A stretch of DNA of 42,070 nt, taken from Actinophytocola xanthii (GTDB lineage: Bacteria > Actinomycetota > Actinomycetes > Mycobacteriales > Pseudonocardiaceae). The translations under genes were made by a program, and so were the position numbers. The DNA is taken from the NCBI RefSeq assembly GCF_001921205.1, contig NZ_MSIE01000082.1, forward strand, positions 1 through 42,070, given 5' to 3'. Within the stretch, counting starts at the first letter, position 1. Each line of letters begins with the position of its first letter. This document shows positions 7,439 to 16,814 of this stretch, piece after piece. Below the pieces are notes generated by a model. The model did no database searches. It saw only the letters and a program-made list of their open reading frames with translations, and was not told where the DNA came from.

Positions 7439-8713
7439 CTACATGAGCCGTTCCAACTGGTCGGGCGCGACGATCGGCTGGAGGATCGTCGTGAGTTTTT
7501 CGAGTACCGGCCGGCAGACCGGGGTGGCGAGGTAGTGCGGCGTGTCTCCGTTGTCGACCTGCATCGCCGGTTCCCGCATGTTCATCAGATACGGTGCGTA
7601 CAGGATCTGGGGATTCTCGCTGGGGAGGTCGATGATGATCGCGGAGAACCCGGGAAAGGACTTCGAGTAGTAGACCTCGAATCGGTCCGCGCGCGTGTTG
7701 TACTTGTCCTTGAACGCGCTGAACGCCTTGACGGAAGCACGGATCTTCTCGGCCAGATCCTCGCGGCGGTACTGGGACAGGATCCTGGTCGTGTCGCAGA
7801 CCGGGTCCAGGAGCACACATCGGTACGTTCCGCCGCGGGCGAGGAACTCCAGCACGGCGTCGCGGTAGGTCGCCGGCCGCTCCGTCGTGTTGAGGTAGGT
7901 CGTCGCCGTGCGCAACGCGGTTCCCAGGTCGATGACCTCGGTGTTGGCCACCGCGACCAACCGCGCCTTCTCCTGCTGGCTCGGTCGCTCGATGCTGGCC
8001 ATCACCTGGGCCTGGCCAGCGAGCCCGTTGTGCATGATCCATGCGCGACGCGCTGACCTGGGGTCGGGGTCCACCGCCCGGAGGTAGATGTCGCGACGCT
8101 CGTAGGTGCCGACCGGGGCGAAGGTACGCGCGTGCGGGCCGGCCGCCTGGTACACGTCCTCGGAGATCGTCAGGCAGTCCGGCGGTGTCGCCTCCTCCAG
8201 GTGGGCGACGAAGTTGATGTCGGGAGAGTGGACCGACCCGTTGTCGCTGTCGTGCGAGTACGGAATTGTTCCCTTGTGGACGGCAATTCGGAGGCGGAGC
8301 TCGCCGTTCAGCTCGGTGGAGCTCAGTTCCTCCCGTACCGACGGCAGGTCAACGAGCAGAATGTCGAGCGCGGCACGCAGTGCGACATCCCGGGTCGTGC
8401 TTTCGTCGTCGTCGTGGACCACGATCAATCCGCCGTCGCCTCGCCACGACCAGAGCTTGGTGCGAGCGCAGCCCAGTTCCGCGGCCAACTTCTGGACGCG
8501 AGACGTGACCCGCTCGCGCAACAAGTCGAAGGCGTGAGCGGCACGGTCACGCGGGTTGGACCGGACGATACTCGAATAGCCGGACGAGTCCGCGACGATG
8601 ATGTAGACGTTTTCGTAGGTGCGGCCTGCTTGGAACTCCTCGTTGGGCAACGCTGTCCTCATAAGTTGTCGGGCCCGGTCGAGGACACCATAGACGAGGG
8701 CAGCGCAAGTCAC
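7439..8713 (-). CDS. Class III nucleotide cyclase with extra C-terminal domain
   Basis: 424 residues. Residues ~35-215 match a class III cyclase: IVADSSGYS with metal ligand Asp42, WSWRGDGGL with metal ligand Asp93, RIAVHKG (142-148) and DINFVAHLEEA (165-175), where the transition-state Arg of the usual N-x-A-A-R-L is His171. It has no membrane segment, HAMP or kinase domain, as in soluble Pycsar-type cyclases. Residues ~250-424 form a second domain (LARGGTYRCVLLDP followed by helix and strands) reminiscent of phospholipase D-like domains, without HKD catalytic motifs. Start GTG 8713 gives the longest form; ATG 8662 is a good alternative leaving 407 residues, and neither has a clear Shine-Dalgarno. 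It is tail-to-tail with the nucleosidase gene with no base between the stops. Base specificity cannot be read from the sequence. Confidence 0.75.
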   Translation of the reverse strand: MTCAALVYGVLDRARQLMRTALPNEEFQAGRTYENVYIIVADSSGYSSIVRSNPRDRAAHAFDLLRERVTSRVQKLAAELGCARTKLWSWRGDGGLIVVHDDDESTTRDVALRAALDILLVDLPSVREELSSTELNGELRLRIAVHKGTIPYSHDSDNGSVHSPDINFVAHLEEATPPDCLTISEDVYQAAGPHARTFAPVGTYERRDIYLRAVDPDPRSARRAWIMHNGLAGQAQVMASIERPSQQEKARLVAVANTEVIDLGTALRTATTYLNTTERPATYRDAVLEFLARGGTYRCVLLDPVCDTTRILSQYRREDLAEKIRASVKAFSAFKDKYNTRADRFEVYYSKSFPGFSAIIIDLPSENPQILYAPYLMNMREPAMQVDNGDTPHYLATPVCRPVLEKLTTILQPIVAPDQLERLM

Positions 8714-8763
8714 ACGAAACGGTGGTCTCGTAGAAATGCCGGAGAAGAATTGATCTCCACGGC

Positions 8764-8791
8764 CGGCTGATTACCGGAGGGTAACCAGCCG
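8764..8791 (-). promoter_or_regulatory. Strong hairpin between MBL gene and cyclase gene
   Basis: Arms CGGCTG-A-TTACC and GGTAA-C-CAGCCG form a 12-bp stem with one A/C mismatch and a GGAG loop. It lies about 50 bases upstream of the cyclase start and downstream of the MBL gene. It could be a second terminator for the MBL transcript or an operator/leader structure for the cyclase. No T-tract follows on either strand. Confidence 0.5.
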
Positions 8792-8805
8792 CGCTGGCGC
8801 CATTC
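8781..8805. repeat. Direct repeat copy 1: duplicated 3' end of the MBL gene
   Basis: 25 bases matching 8874-8898 with a single mismatch; 22 bases (8784-8805, ending GGCGCCATTC) are identical. The other copy is the end of the MBL hydrolase gene, encoding its last seven residues and stop, so this copy is a displaced gene end 93 bases further along. Such duplications are typical of attachment-site recombination or a small tandem duplication. Confidence 0.8.
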
Positions 8806-8826
8806 AGCCAGTTGCGTTTGAGCGTT

Positions 8827-8853
8827 ACCAGCGGACGAGCAGTGTCCGCTGGT
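8827..8853 (-). terminator. Candidate terminator of the MDMPI-MBL operon
   Basis: A perfect 10-bp inverted repeat, ACCAGCGGAC with GTCCGCTGGT, with a 7-base loop, 21 bases past the MBL stop on the minus strand. There is no T-run, which is common for actinobacterial terminators. It separates the housekeeping MBL operon from the cyclase gene on the same strand. Confidence 0.6.
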
Positions 8854-8873
8854 CGCCCCGTCCTGCCAGCCGC

Positions 8874-8898
8874 GTCACCAGCCGCGCTGGCGCCATTC
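8874..8898. repeat. Direct repeat copy 2: native 3' end of the MBL gene
   Basis: The in-gene partner of 8781-8805 (one mismatch in 25, offset 93 bases). It includes the MBL stop codon and the codons for the C-terminal EWRQRGW. Confidence 0.8.
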
Positions 8899-9543
8899 GC
8901 CGAGCTTGGGGCGCTCGGCGCCGAGCGTGGAGTCGTCTCCGTGGCCCGGGTAGAACCAGGTGTCGTCGGGCAGCTGGTCGAAGACGCGGGACTGCACGTC
9001 GTTCAGCAGGGACGTGAAGTTCTCCGGGGACGTCGTCCGCCCCACGCCGCCCGGGAACAGCGAGTCACCGGTGAACAGGTGGGGGTGGCCGGCCGGGTCC
9101 CGGTACAGGAGCGCGATCGAGCCCGGGGTGTGCCCGCGAAGGTGGATCACCTCGAGGACGCAGTCACCCACAGGAATGGTGTCGCCCTGGGTCACGTAAC
9201 GGTCCGGCGGCACCGGCAGCGGGCCGGCGTCCTCCTCGTGGGCGATCGTGTTCACGCCGTACGCCCCGGCCACCGCCCCCAGCGCCTGCCAGTGGTCCTG
9301 GTGCTGGTGCGTCGTCACGATCGTCTGCAGCGTCGGGCGGTGGTCGTCGTGGCCGATCAGGTCGGAGATCCGCTCCGGGTCGTTCGCCGCGTCGATCAGC
9401 AACGCCTCCTGGGTGGCCTTGCAGATCAGGAGGTACGCGTTGTTGTCCATCGGGCCGACGGAGATCTTCGTGATGCTCAGCGCGTCCAGCTCGCGGCGCG
9501 CGGCGGCGCCGCCGGGCTCGACATGACCGGTGTACTCGTCCAC
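8875..9543 (-). CDS. MBL fold metallo-hydrolase (glyoxalase II-like)
   Basis: 222 residues, cytoplasmic. The metallo-beta-lactamase motif is clear: THQHQDHW (His79-x-His81-x-Asp83-His84), then RGHTPGS (third metal-site His), FTGDSLF (bridging Asp) and YPGHGD (final His). This layout is that of the hydroxyacylglutathione hydrolase-like group, which hydrolyses thioesters or related bonds with two metal ions. In a mycothiol-using organism a mycothiol thioester is a reasonable but unproven substrate. It starts with GTG 25 bases after the stop of the MDMPI-family gene, so both are probably one transcript. Its last codons are duplicated downstream (see the repeats). Confidence 0.88.
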   Translation of the reverse strand: MDEYTGHVEPGGAAARRELDALSITKISVGPMDNNAYLLICKATQEALLIDAANDPERISDLIGHDDHRPTLQTIVTTHQHQDHWQALGAVAGAYGVNTIAHEEDAGPLPVPPDRYVTQGDTIPVGDCVLEVIHLRGHTPGSIALLYRDPAGHPHLFTGDSLFPGGVGRTTSPENFTSLLNDVQSRVFDQLPDDTWFYPGHGDDSTLGAERPKLGEWRQRGW

Positions 9544-9568
9544 GGCGTGACCCTAGCGCGTCGGCCGC

Positions 9569-10369
9569 CTATGCCAGCGGGGGCAGTACCGGCACGTCGC
9601 CGCTCAGCTCGGCGCCGTCGTCGCGCCCGGTCAGCCACGCCAGGACGGCCGTCGCGGGCCCGGCGACCTCGTGCACCTCGTCGTCGTCCGCGGTCACCTC
9701 CCAGGTGCGCTCCTCCCCGTCGGGGAGCGTCACCCGAAGGTGGAGTGAAAGCCCGTCCGGGCGATTGCTCTGGCGGGACACGGCCGCGTCGAGCGCGGCC
9801 TCGAGCTCGGCGGCCGGGATGTCGGCGAAGGTAAAGCCGGCGTCCAAGTCCACCATGTGTACCCACAGCTCGAACAGGCGCATCGCCGGGATCTCGGCCG
9901 CCGGGAACGGCGTCGGGATGCGGCCGGTCACCACGGCCTCCCACTGGCTGTCCGTCAGGCGCTCGGCGGCCACGGCCAGGCGGTCGCACGCCGCCCGCAG
10001 GTCCTCGTACAGCACCCGCGCCATCCGCTTCGAGCCCTCCTGGATGTCCGCGTCGCGGTCGGCGTTGCTCGGGTACATCGGGTGCTCGATCCCGGTCCTC
10101 GCCCACGTGAGCAGGTTCACCAGGCCGTCGGCGTTGCGCGCCAGGTGGCTGACCACGTGCCCCCTGGTCCACCCGGGCAGCAGGCTCGGGCCGCGCATCC
10201 CTCTGTCGTCCAGCTCACCGACCAACCGCACCAGCATCTCCGTCGCCGAGCGGACCTTGGGCAGGCAGCGCCTCGCCCGGTCCCCCGCCGACCGGTCGCT
10301 CGCGCCGCGCTGGGCCGGAACACCGCCGTGCGCCACGATCGCTTCATTTGAGATGCTGGAACCAGTCAT
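9569..10369 (-). CDS. Maleylpyruvate isomerase family (mycothiol-dependent-type) protein
   Basis: 266 residues from ATG 10369; the frame stays open to 10420. It shows the MDMPI/DinB-like four-helix fold: PSLLPGWTRGHVVSHLARNA at 61-80, with the metal-site His in HLARNA, then RLFELWVHMVDLD carrying the expected Glu and His, and a C-terminal domain ending in a GRDDGAELSGD-like stretch. Members bind a divalent metal and many use mycothiol as thiol cofactor; the specific reaction is not predictable. ATG 10369 was preferred because GGGGAT lies about 9 bases upstream and the extra residues look unstructured. It heads the operon with the MBL hydrolase and is divergent from uvrA. Confidence 0.82.
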   Translation of the reverse strand: MTGSSISNEAIVAHGGVPAQRGASDRSAGDRARRCLPKVRSATEMLVRLVGELDDRGMRGPSLLPGWTRGHVVSHLARNADGLVNLLTWARTGIEHPMYPSNADRDADIQEGSKRMARVLYEDLRAACDRLAVAAERLTDSQWEAVVTGRIPTPFPAAEIPAMRLFELWVHMVDLDAGFTFADIPAAELEAALDAAVSRQSNRPDGLSLHLRVTLPDGEERTWEVTADDDEVHEVAGPATAVLAWLTGRDDGAELSGDVPVLPPLA

Positions 10370-10577
10370 ACCGCCATCCCCGCGAGTCGGTAGTTCACAA
10401 TCTGCACCAGACCTGGTCACCCCAGAGTAGGGGAGCGGGTCGGACCCGGGTAGCCGCCCACCGCCGACGACCCCCGCGGAAACTGTCGGTGCCCCGACCT
10501 AGCATGGTCGCGGCCGGGTGGACCAGCGTCTGACCTGCGCCTGGCCGACCACGAGAGCATTCTTCGAAGGGACATCA

Positions 10578-13433
<2,856 letters not shown>

Positions 13434-13606
13434 CCGCACCGCGCCGCCGGCCGTAGGCATCACTGAGCTCTGCGCCGGTGCGCGCACAAGCGGACGACGC
13501 GACTCGGTTGGACGTGGCGGCTGGAGAGTGCCCTCAAAGCCAGAGGGTGGAGGGCGGCCAGGTCGATCACCCCTGTGTGCGACCGTGCCCGGCGCCCGCC
13601 CGCGGC

Positions 13607-13648
13607 CACAGCCCACTGCTCATCAGTCAACTCATGCCTGCGAACCAC
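13607..13648 (-). pseudogene. IS5-like transposase remnant (N-terminus only)
   Basis: On the minus strand a GTG at 13648 opens a frame reading VVRRHELTDEQWAV, which is how many actinobacterial IS5-family transposases begin (RHELTDEQWA). The similarity stops after about 14 codons; the frame runs on to 13460 with unrelated, low-complexity residues. The rest of the element is missing. It occupies the 301-base gap between uvrA and the SDR gene; nothing else is recognised in that gap. Confidence 0.6.
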
Positions 13649-13734
13649 AACACAAGATCAAACCAGGCCAACCTGACCCCGCTTCGAGGACATCCCTGGG
13701 CGGCCCGACGGCAGGAGCGGCACGCGGCGCCGGT

Positions 13735-14610
13735 CTACACCGGCGCGAGGTCGAAGGCCACGCCAGTCAGCCGCTCGGAGTGCTCCCACAGGGCTTGGGC
13801 AACCTCCGGATCCCTGGCCGCCGACGTGCTGCCGACGAGCTTCGGGTGGCCGCGCTGCTCGAGGAAGCCGTCCGGGCCGACGTAGCTGCCACCGGGCAGG
13901 TCTGGCACGGTCGCCGCGTACAGCGTCGGCAGTGCACCCATCTCCGCGGTCTGTGCCGCGAACCCGCCGAAGGCCATCACGTAGTCGAGGAACGACTCCG
14001 TGTGGGACATGAGGTTGGTCCTCGCATACCCGGGATGTGCGGCGTAGGCCCGCACCGCCGAGCCCACCGCGGCCAGCCGGCGGCTCAGTTCGAACGTGAA
14101 CAGCAGGTTGGCGAGCTTGGACTGGCCGTACGCCGGCCAGCGGCGGTAGCGGCGGCGCTCCCAGTTCAGATCGTCCAACACGATTCGCCCGATCCGGTGC
14201 ATCCCGCTCGACAGGCTGACCACACGGTCGCGGACGCGGTCGAGCAGCAGGCCGGTCAGCGCGAAGTGGCCGAGGTGGTTGGTGCCGAACTGCAGCTCGA
14301 ACCCGTCGGCGGTGCGCCTGTGCGGAACCGCCATCACCCCGGCGTTGTTGACCAGCACGTCGATCTCGTCCGGCGCCGACGCGGCGAAGGCCCGCACCGA
14401 GCCGAGGTCGGCCAGGTCCAGCCGGCTCACCTCAGCACCCGGCGGCGCGACCGCCTCGCCCCGCGCGACGTCCCGGCAGGCAAGGACGACCCGGGCACCG
14501 GCGGCGGCGAACATCCGCGCCGTGGCAAGGCCGAGCCCGCTGTTCGCTCCGGTCACGACGACGGTCCGCCCGCTCTGGTCGGGCATGTCGGCGGCGGTCC
14601 AGGGTGCCAT
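13735..14610 (-). CDS. Short-chain dehydrogenase/reductase (retinol dehydrogenase-like)
   Basis: 291 residues. Classical SDR Rossmann fold: cofactor motif TGANSGLG at 20-27, NNAG in VLVNNAGVM, active-site Ser in SLSSGMH, and the catalytic YGQSK (Tyr-x3-Lys). The sequence resembles the oxidoreductase group named after retinol dehydrogenases, which use NAD(P)H to interconvert alcohols and carbonyls; the physiological substrate is unknown. ATG 14610 has no Shine-Dalgarno, but TACAGT lies 8 bases upstream, which fits a leaderless transcript. ATG 14586 is an alternative. It is divergent from the SRPBCC gene with only 34 bases between the starts. Confidence 0.88.
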   Translation of the reverse strand: MAPWTAADMPDQSGRTVVVTGANSGLGLATARMFAAAGARVVLACRDVARGEAVAPPGAEVSRLDLADLGSVRAFAASAPDEIDVLVNNAGVMAVPHRRTADGFELQFGTNHLGHFALTGLLLDRVRDRVVSLSSGMHRIGRIVLDDLNWERRRYRRWPAYGQSKLANLLFTFELSRRLAAVGSAVRAYAAHPGYARTNLMSHTESFLDYVMAFGGFAAQTAEMGALPTLYAATVPDLPGGSYVGPDGFLEQRGHPKLVGSTSAARDPEVAQALWEHSERLTGVAFDLAPV

Positions 14611-14644
14611 GTGGCCACACTGTACCGACGGCATACTCGACCGG

Positions 14645-15085
14645 GTGATGCTCAACGAGTACCGGTTCCGCCGGGTCTGGTCACTGCACGTGGGAACGCC
14701 CCGGGTGTTCGGCGCTCTCGTCGACCTCACGAGCTGGCCGCTGTGGTGGCCCGACGTCCGCTCGGTACAACGGATCGACGACGACACCGCCGAGATGACC
14801 TGCCGCGCCACCCTCCCGTACACGTTGGGCTTCCGCTTACGCCGCAGCGTGCAGGACGAGCCGACCGGACGCCTGCGCGTCGAGATGACCGGAGACCTCG
14901 AGGGCCACACCGAGGCCACGGTCAGCGGAGACGACTCCACCAGCCGCCTCGAGATCGACCAGTGCGTCGAGACGACGAAGCCGCTGCTGCGCACCTTCGC
15001 CCCGGTCGCACGCCCGCTGTTCGTGGCCAACCACGCCCTCATGATGCGGCGGGGCCAACGCGGCCTGCGTGCCTACCTCGCCTGA
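14645..15085 (+). CDS. SRPBCC (polyketide cyclase/START-like) family protein
   Basis: 146 residues, small cytoplasmic protein. The N-terminus (VWSLHVGTPRVFGAL, then LTSWPLWWPDVRSV) is the usual opening of the SRPBCC helix-grip fold, where a strand and two short helices precede a seven-stranded sheet. Members bind hydrophobic ligands in a deep cavity; no ligand can be inferred. Start is GTG 14645 or the ATG immediately after it at 14648. No Shine-Dalgarno is visible, and the gap to the divergent SDR is so short that both are probably leaderless with overlapping promoters. It ends 33 bases before the FtsX-like gene. Confidence 0.75.
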   Translation: MMLNEYRFRRVWSLHVGTPRVFGALVDLTSWPLWWPDVRSVQRIDDDTAEMTCRATLPYTLGFRLRRSVQDEPTGRLRVEMTGDLEGHTEATVSGDDSTSRLEIDQCVETTKPLLRTFAPVARPLFVANHALMMRRGQRGLRAYLA

Positions 15086-15118
15086 CAACCGCGGCCACCG
15101 ACTGATTAACTGCGCACT

Positions 15119-15616
15119 GTGACAGAGCAGCCGACCGCGCCTCCTTCGGGTGAACCCCCCACGCCTCCCGCAGCACGGGCCTCCCGGCTTCGGCTGCTGG
15201 TCGTCGCGGCGGCCGCGATGCTCGTCGGAGCGCTCGTCGCGACCGGGGTGGTCGCGTTCCTCACCCGCGAGGAACGCGAGTACGGCGTCTGGGTGTACCT
15301 GAAATCGGACGTCACCGAGGAGCAGCGGGCAGCGGTCAAGTCGGCGATGGGTTCCCTGCAACCGGAGGGGGACGTCGAGTACGAGGACAGCGAGCAGGCA
15401 CGCGAGCGGTTCGAGGAGATCTACAAGGACATGCCCGAGGTCGCCAGGCCGGGCCCGGGCGAGGAACTGCCCGAGTCCTTCACGCTCACGACCAGAAACG
15501 CGGACCTCCAGTGCGCGGACCTGGACCCGATTCGGAAACTGCCCGGAGTGGACAGGATCCAGGTGGCCCAGGTGCCGAACGACCAGGTGCTGCCGGGAGA
15601 GGTGACCTGCTACTGA
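15119..15616 (+). CDS. Membrane-anchored FtsX-ectodomain-like protein
   Basis: 165 residues. A proline-rich cytoplasmic tail (1-22), one transmembrane helix (~24-48) and an extracellular domain (50-165) resembling the first external loop of the cell-division permease FtsX: VWVYLKSDVTEEQ, the DVEYEDSEQARERFEEIYKD section, LPESF, and PGVDRIQV. The four-helix permease core of FtsX is absent, so this is an orphan ectodomain. Cys132 and Cys164 could form a disulfide. In true FtsX this loop contacts peptidoglycan hydrolases or their adaptors, so a cell-wall role is possible. GTG start lacks a clear Shine-Dalgarno. No ftsE or ftsX is nearby. Confidence 0.7.
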   Translation: MTEQPTAPPSGEPPTPPAARASRLRLLVVAAAAMLVGALVATGVVAFLTREEREYGVWVYLKSDVTEEQRAAVKSAMGSLQPEGDVEYEDSEQARERFEEIYKDMPEVARPGPGEELPESFTLTTRNADLQCADLDPIRKLPGVDRIQVAQVPNDQVLPGEVTCY

Positions 15617-15639
15617 ACCGCCGTCCTGTGACGGCGATG

Positions 15640-16206
15640 TCAGCGCCAGGACGTCAGGACCGCCCGCACGTCCTCGCGTAGCCGCTCCGCCAGCGGGCCG
15701 CGCGGACGCAGGGCCCAGTCCAGCTGCGCCCCGTGCGCCATCGCGGCGATGATGCGGGCGGCGCGCGCCGGGGGAGGGGCACCCGGTAGCGCCGCGGCTC
15801 GCAGCAGGCGGGCCAGGACGCGGTGTACCCGTTCGCGCAGCAGCCGCAGGCCCTCCCGCAGCTCCGGGTCGGTCAGGTCCGCGCCGAGCTGCGCCAGGTG
15901 GTTCGTCGTGGTCGTCGGATCGTCCACGCCCTCGGCGGTGACCAGGACCGCGGCCGTCACCGCCTCGAGTGGGTCCGTCCGGGTCGCCGCGGCCGCGCGC
16001 ATCCGCTGCTCGACGCCCGCCGCCGCCGTGGTCATCATCGCCACCAGCAGCCCCTGCTTCGAGCCGAACCGCCCGGACACGGTGCCGACCGCCACGCCGG
16101 CCTCGGCGGCGACCTGGGCCAGCGTGAACCCCGCCCCGTGCCGGCCAACCGCTCGACCGCAGGCGGCGAGCAACTCCTCGTCGGAGATCTTCCTCGGGCG
16201 ACCCAC
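15640..16206 (-). CDS. TetR/AcrR family transcriptional regulator
   Basis: 188 residues from GTG 16206, giving the common TetR opening GRPRKISDEELL. The N-terminal helix-turn-helix is at about 26-48 (FTLAQVAAEAGVAVGTVSGRF), followed by a helical ligand domain. The open frame extends to 16254, but that would run through both operator boxes, and the added residues are not TetR-like. It is divergent from the PPOX gene with two near-identical boxes in between, so it very probably represses both itself and the PPOX gene. The inducer is unknown. Confidence 0.88.
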   Translation of the reverse strand: MGRPRKISDEELLAACGRAVGRHGAGFTLAQVAAEAGVAVGTVSGRFGSKQGLLVAMMTTAAAGVEQRMRAAAATRTDPLEAVTAAVLVTAEGVDDPTTTTNHLAQLGADLTDPELREGLRLLRERVHRVLARLLRAAALPGAPPPARAARIIAAMAHGAQLDWALRPRGPLAERLREDVRAVLTSWR

Positions 16207-16215
16207 TCCATTATT

Positions 16216-16227
16216 GAACCACGGATC
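16216..16227. promoter_or_regulatory. TetR operator box A
   Basis: GAACCACGGATC, an imperfect palindrome (GAACC-AC-GGATC) sharing 15-16 bases of context with box B (both are followed by one base and GAA). It overlaps the likely promoter of the TetR gene (AATAAT just upstream of GTG 16206) and a TTGAAC -35-like element (16214-16219) for the PPOX gene. Confidence 0.65.
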
Positions 16228-16239
16228 GGAAACTGGGAG

Positions 16240-16245
16240 TACTAT
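16240..16245 (+). promoter_or_regulatory. Candidate -10 element of the PPOX gene
   Basis: TACTAT, 27 bases upstream of the PPOX ATG and between the two operator boxes. Paired with TTGAAC at 16214-16219 the spacer is 20 bases, longer than ideal, so the -35 is uncertain. Confidence 0.45.
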
Positions 16246-16247
16246 CC

Positions 16248-16259
16248 GAACCACGGTTC
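16248..16259. promoter_or_regulatory. TetR operator box B
   Basis: GAACCACGGTTC, a perfect 5-bp-arm palindrome around AC. Its centre is 32 bases from box A, about three helical turns, so two dimers would sit on one face of the DNA. It lies just downstream of the TACTAT -10 and upstream of the PPOX Shine-Dalgarno, a position suited to repression. Confidence 0.7.
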
Positions 16260-16272
16260 AGAAAGGAGCCCC

Positions 16273-16728
16273 ATGTTCAGCTGGAACGACGTCGAAGCCG
16301 AGTTCCCCGAGTTCGCCGGGCGGGTTCGGGCCGTGTTCGCCGCCGGCACCAACAAGACGATCGCCACGCTGCGGGCGGACGGTTCGCCCCGGATCAGCGG
16401 CACCGAGCTGGAGTTCGCCGAGGGCGAGGTGACCCTCGGCATGATGGGCGGCTCGATGAAGCTGCGGGACGTCCGCCGCGACCCGCGCGTCGCCATCCAC
16501 AGCCCCACGCTCGAGCCGCCCAAGGAGGACGAGTGGGCCGGCGACGCGAAGCTGGCCGGCCGGCTCGTCGAGATCAAGCCGCCGGAGGGCAACGAGCAGG
16601 AGGGCGCCGGCTTCTTCAAGCTCGACCTCACCGAGGTCGCCCTGACCTACCTCAACGACGCCCGGGACGCCCTGGTCATCGAGTCCTGGCACCCCGACCG
16701 CGGCCACCGCCGCCGTACGCGGACCTAG
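16273..16728 (+). CDS. Pyridoxamine 5'-phosphate oxidase (PPOX) family protein
   Basis: 151 residues, split beta-barrel flavin/F420-binding family. Typical features: NKTIATLRADGSPRISG (strand-turn-strand with TLRADGSP), GSMKLRDVRRDPRVAIH (cofactor phosphate-binding helix, L-R-x-x-R-x-x-P-R-V-A), and a C-terminal region ending in an Arg-rich tail. Such small proteins are often FMN- or F420-dependent oxidoreductases or flavin/heme-binding proteins; the substrate is unknown. ATG 16273 follows a perfect AAAGGAG. It is divergent from and probably repressed by the adjacent TetR protein. The IS982-like remnant begins just after its stop. Confidence 0.85.
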   Translation: MFSWNDVEAEFPEFAGRVRAVFAAGTNKTIATLRADGSPRISGTELEFAEGEVTLGMMGGSMKLRDVRRDPRVAIHSPTLEPPKEDEWAGDAKLAGRLVEIKPPEGNEQEGAGFFKLDLTEVALTYLNDARDALVIESWHPDRGHRRRTRT

Positions 16729-16769
16729 ATGGGTAAGTCCTGAGCCGGGGTGCTGGCTGGAGACGGAAG

Positions 16770-16814
16770 AAGGGTGTTCAAGGTCAGTTTGTGACGACCG
16801 ACCTGAACACCCTT
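16770..16814 (+). promoter_or_regulatory. Long inverted repeat enclosing the transposase start codon
   Basis: AAGGGTGTTCA-A-GGTC (16770-16785) pairs with GACC-TGAACACCCTT (16800-16814): 15 base pairs with one bulged A. The GTG start codon of the transposase remnant (16791) lies in the 14-base loop. In RNA this would bury the start region when the element is transcribed from outside. Confidence 0.65.

Noticed and set aside
3338-8763. Defining the accessory cassette as a proven integrated island with att sites
   Set aside because: The duplicated sequence exists only at the right edge and 93 bases apart; no matching copy was found near 3280-3400 and no integrase is in the window.
10421-10577. 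LexA/SOS box for uvrA
   Set aside because: No TCGAAC-N4-GTTCGA-like palindrome; only a stray TTCGAA.
13460-13606. Continuation of the IS5-like transposase frame
   Set aside because: After codon 14 the residues no longer resemble a transposase, so only the first part is annotated.
16207-16254. Longer TetR protein starting at 16254
   Set aside because: The extension would encode through both operators; GTG 16206 yields the typical GRPRK start.
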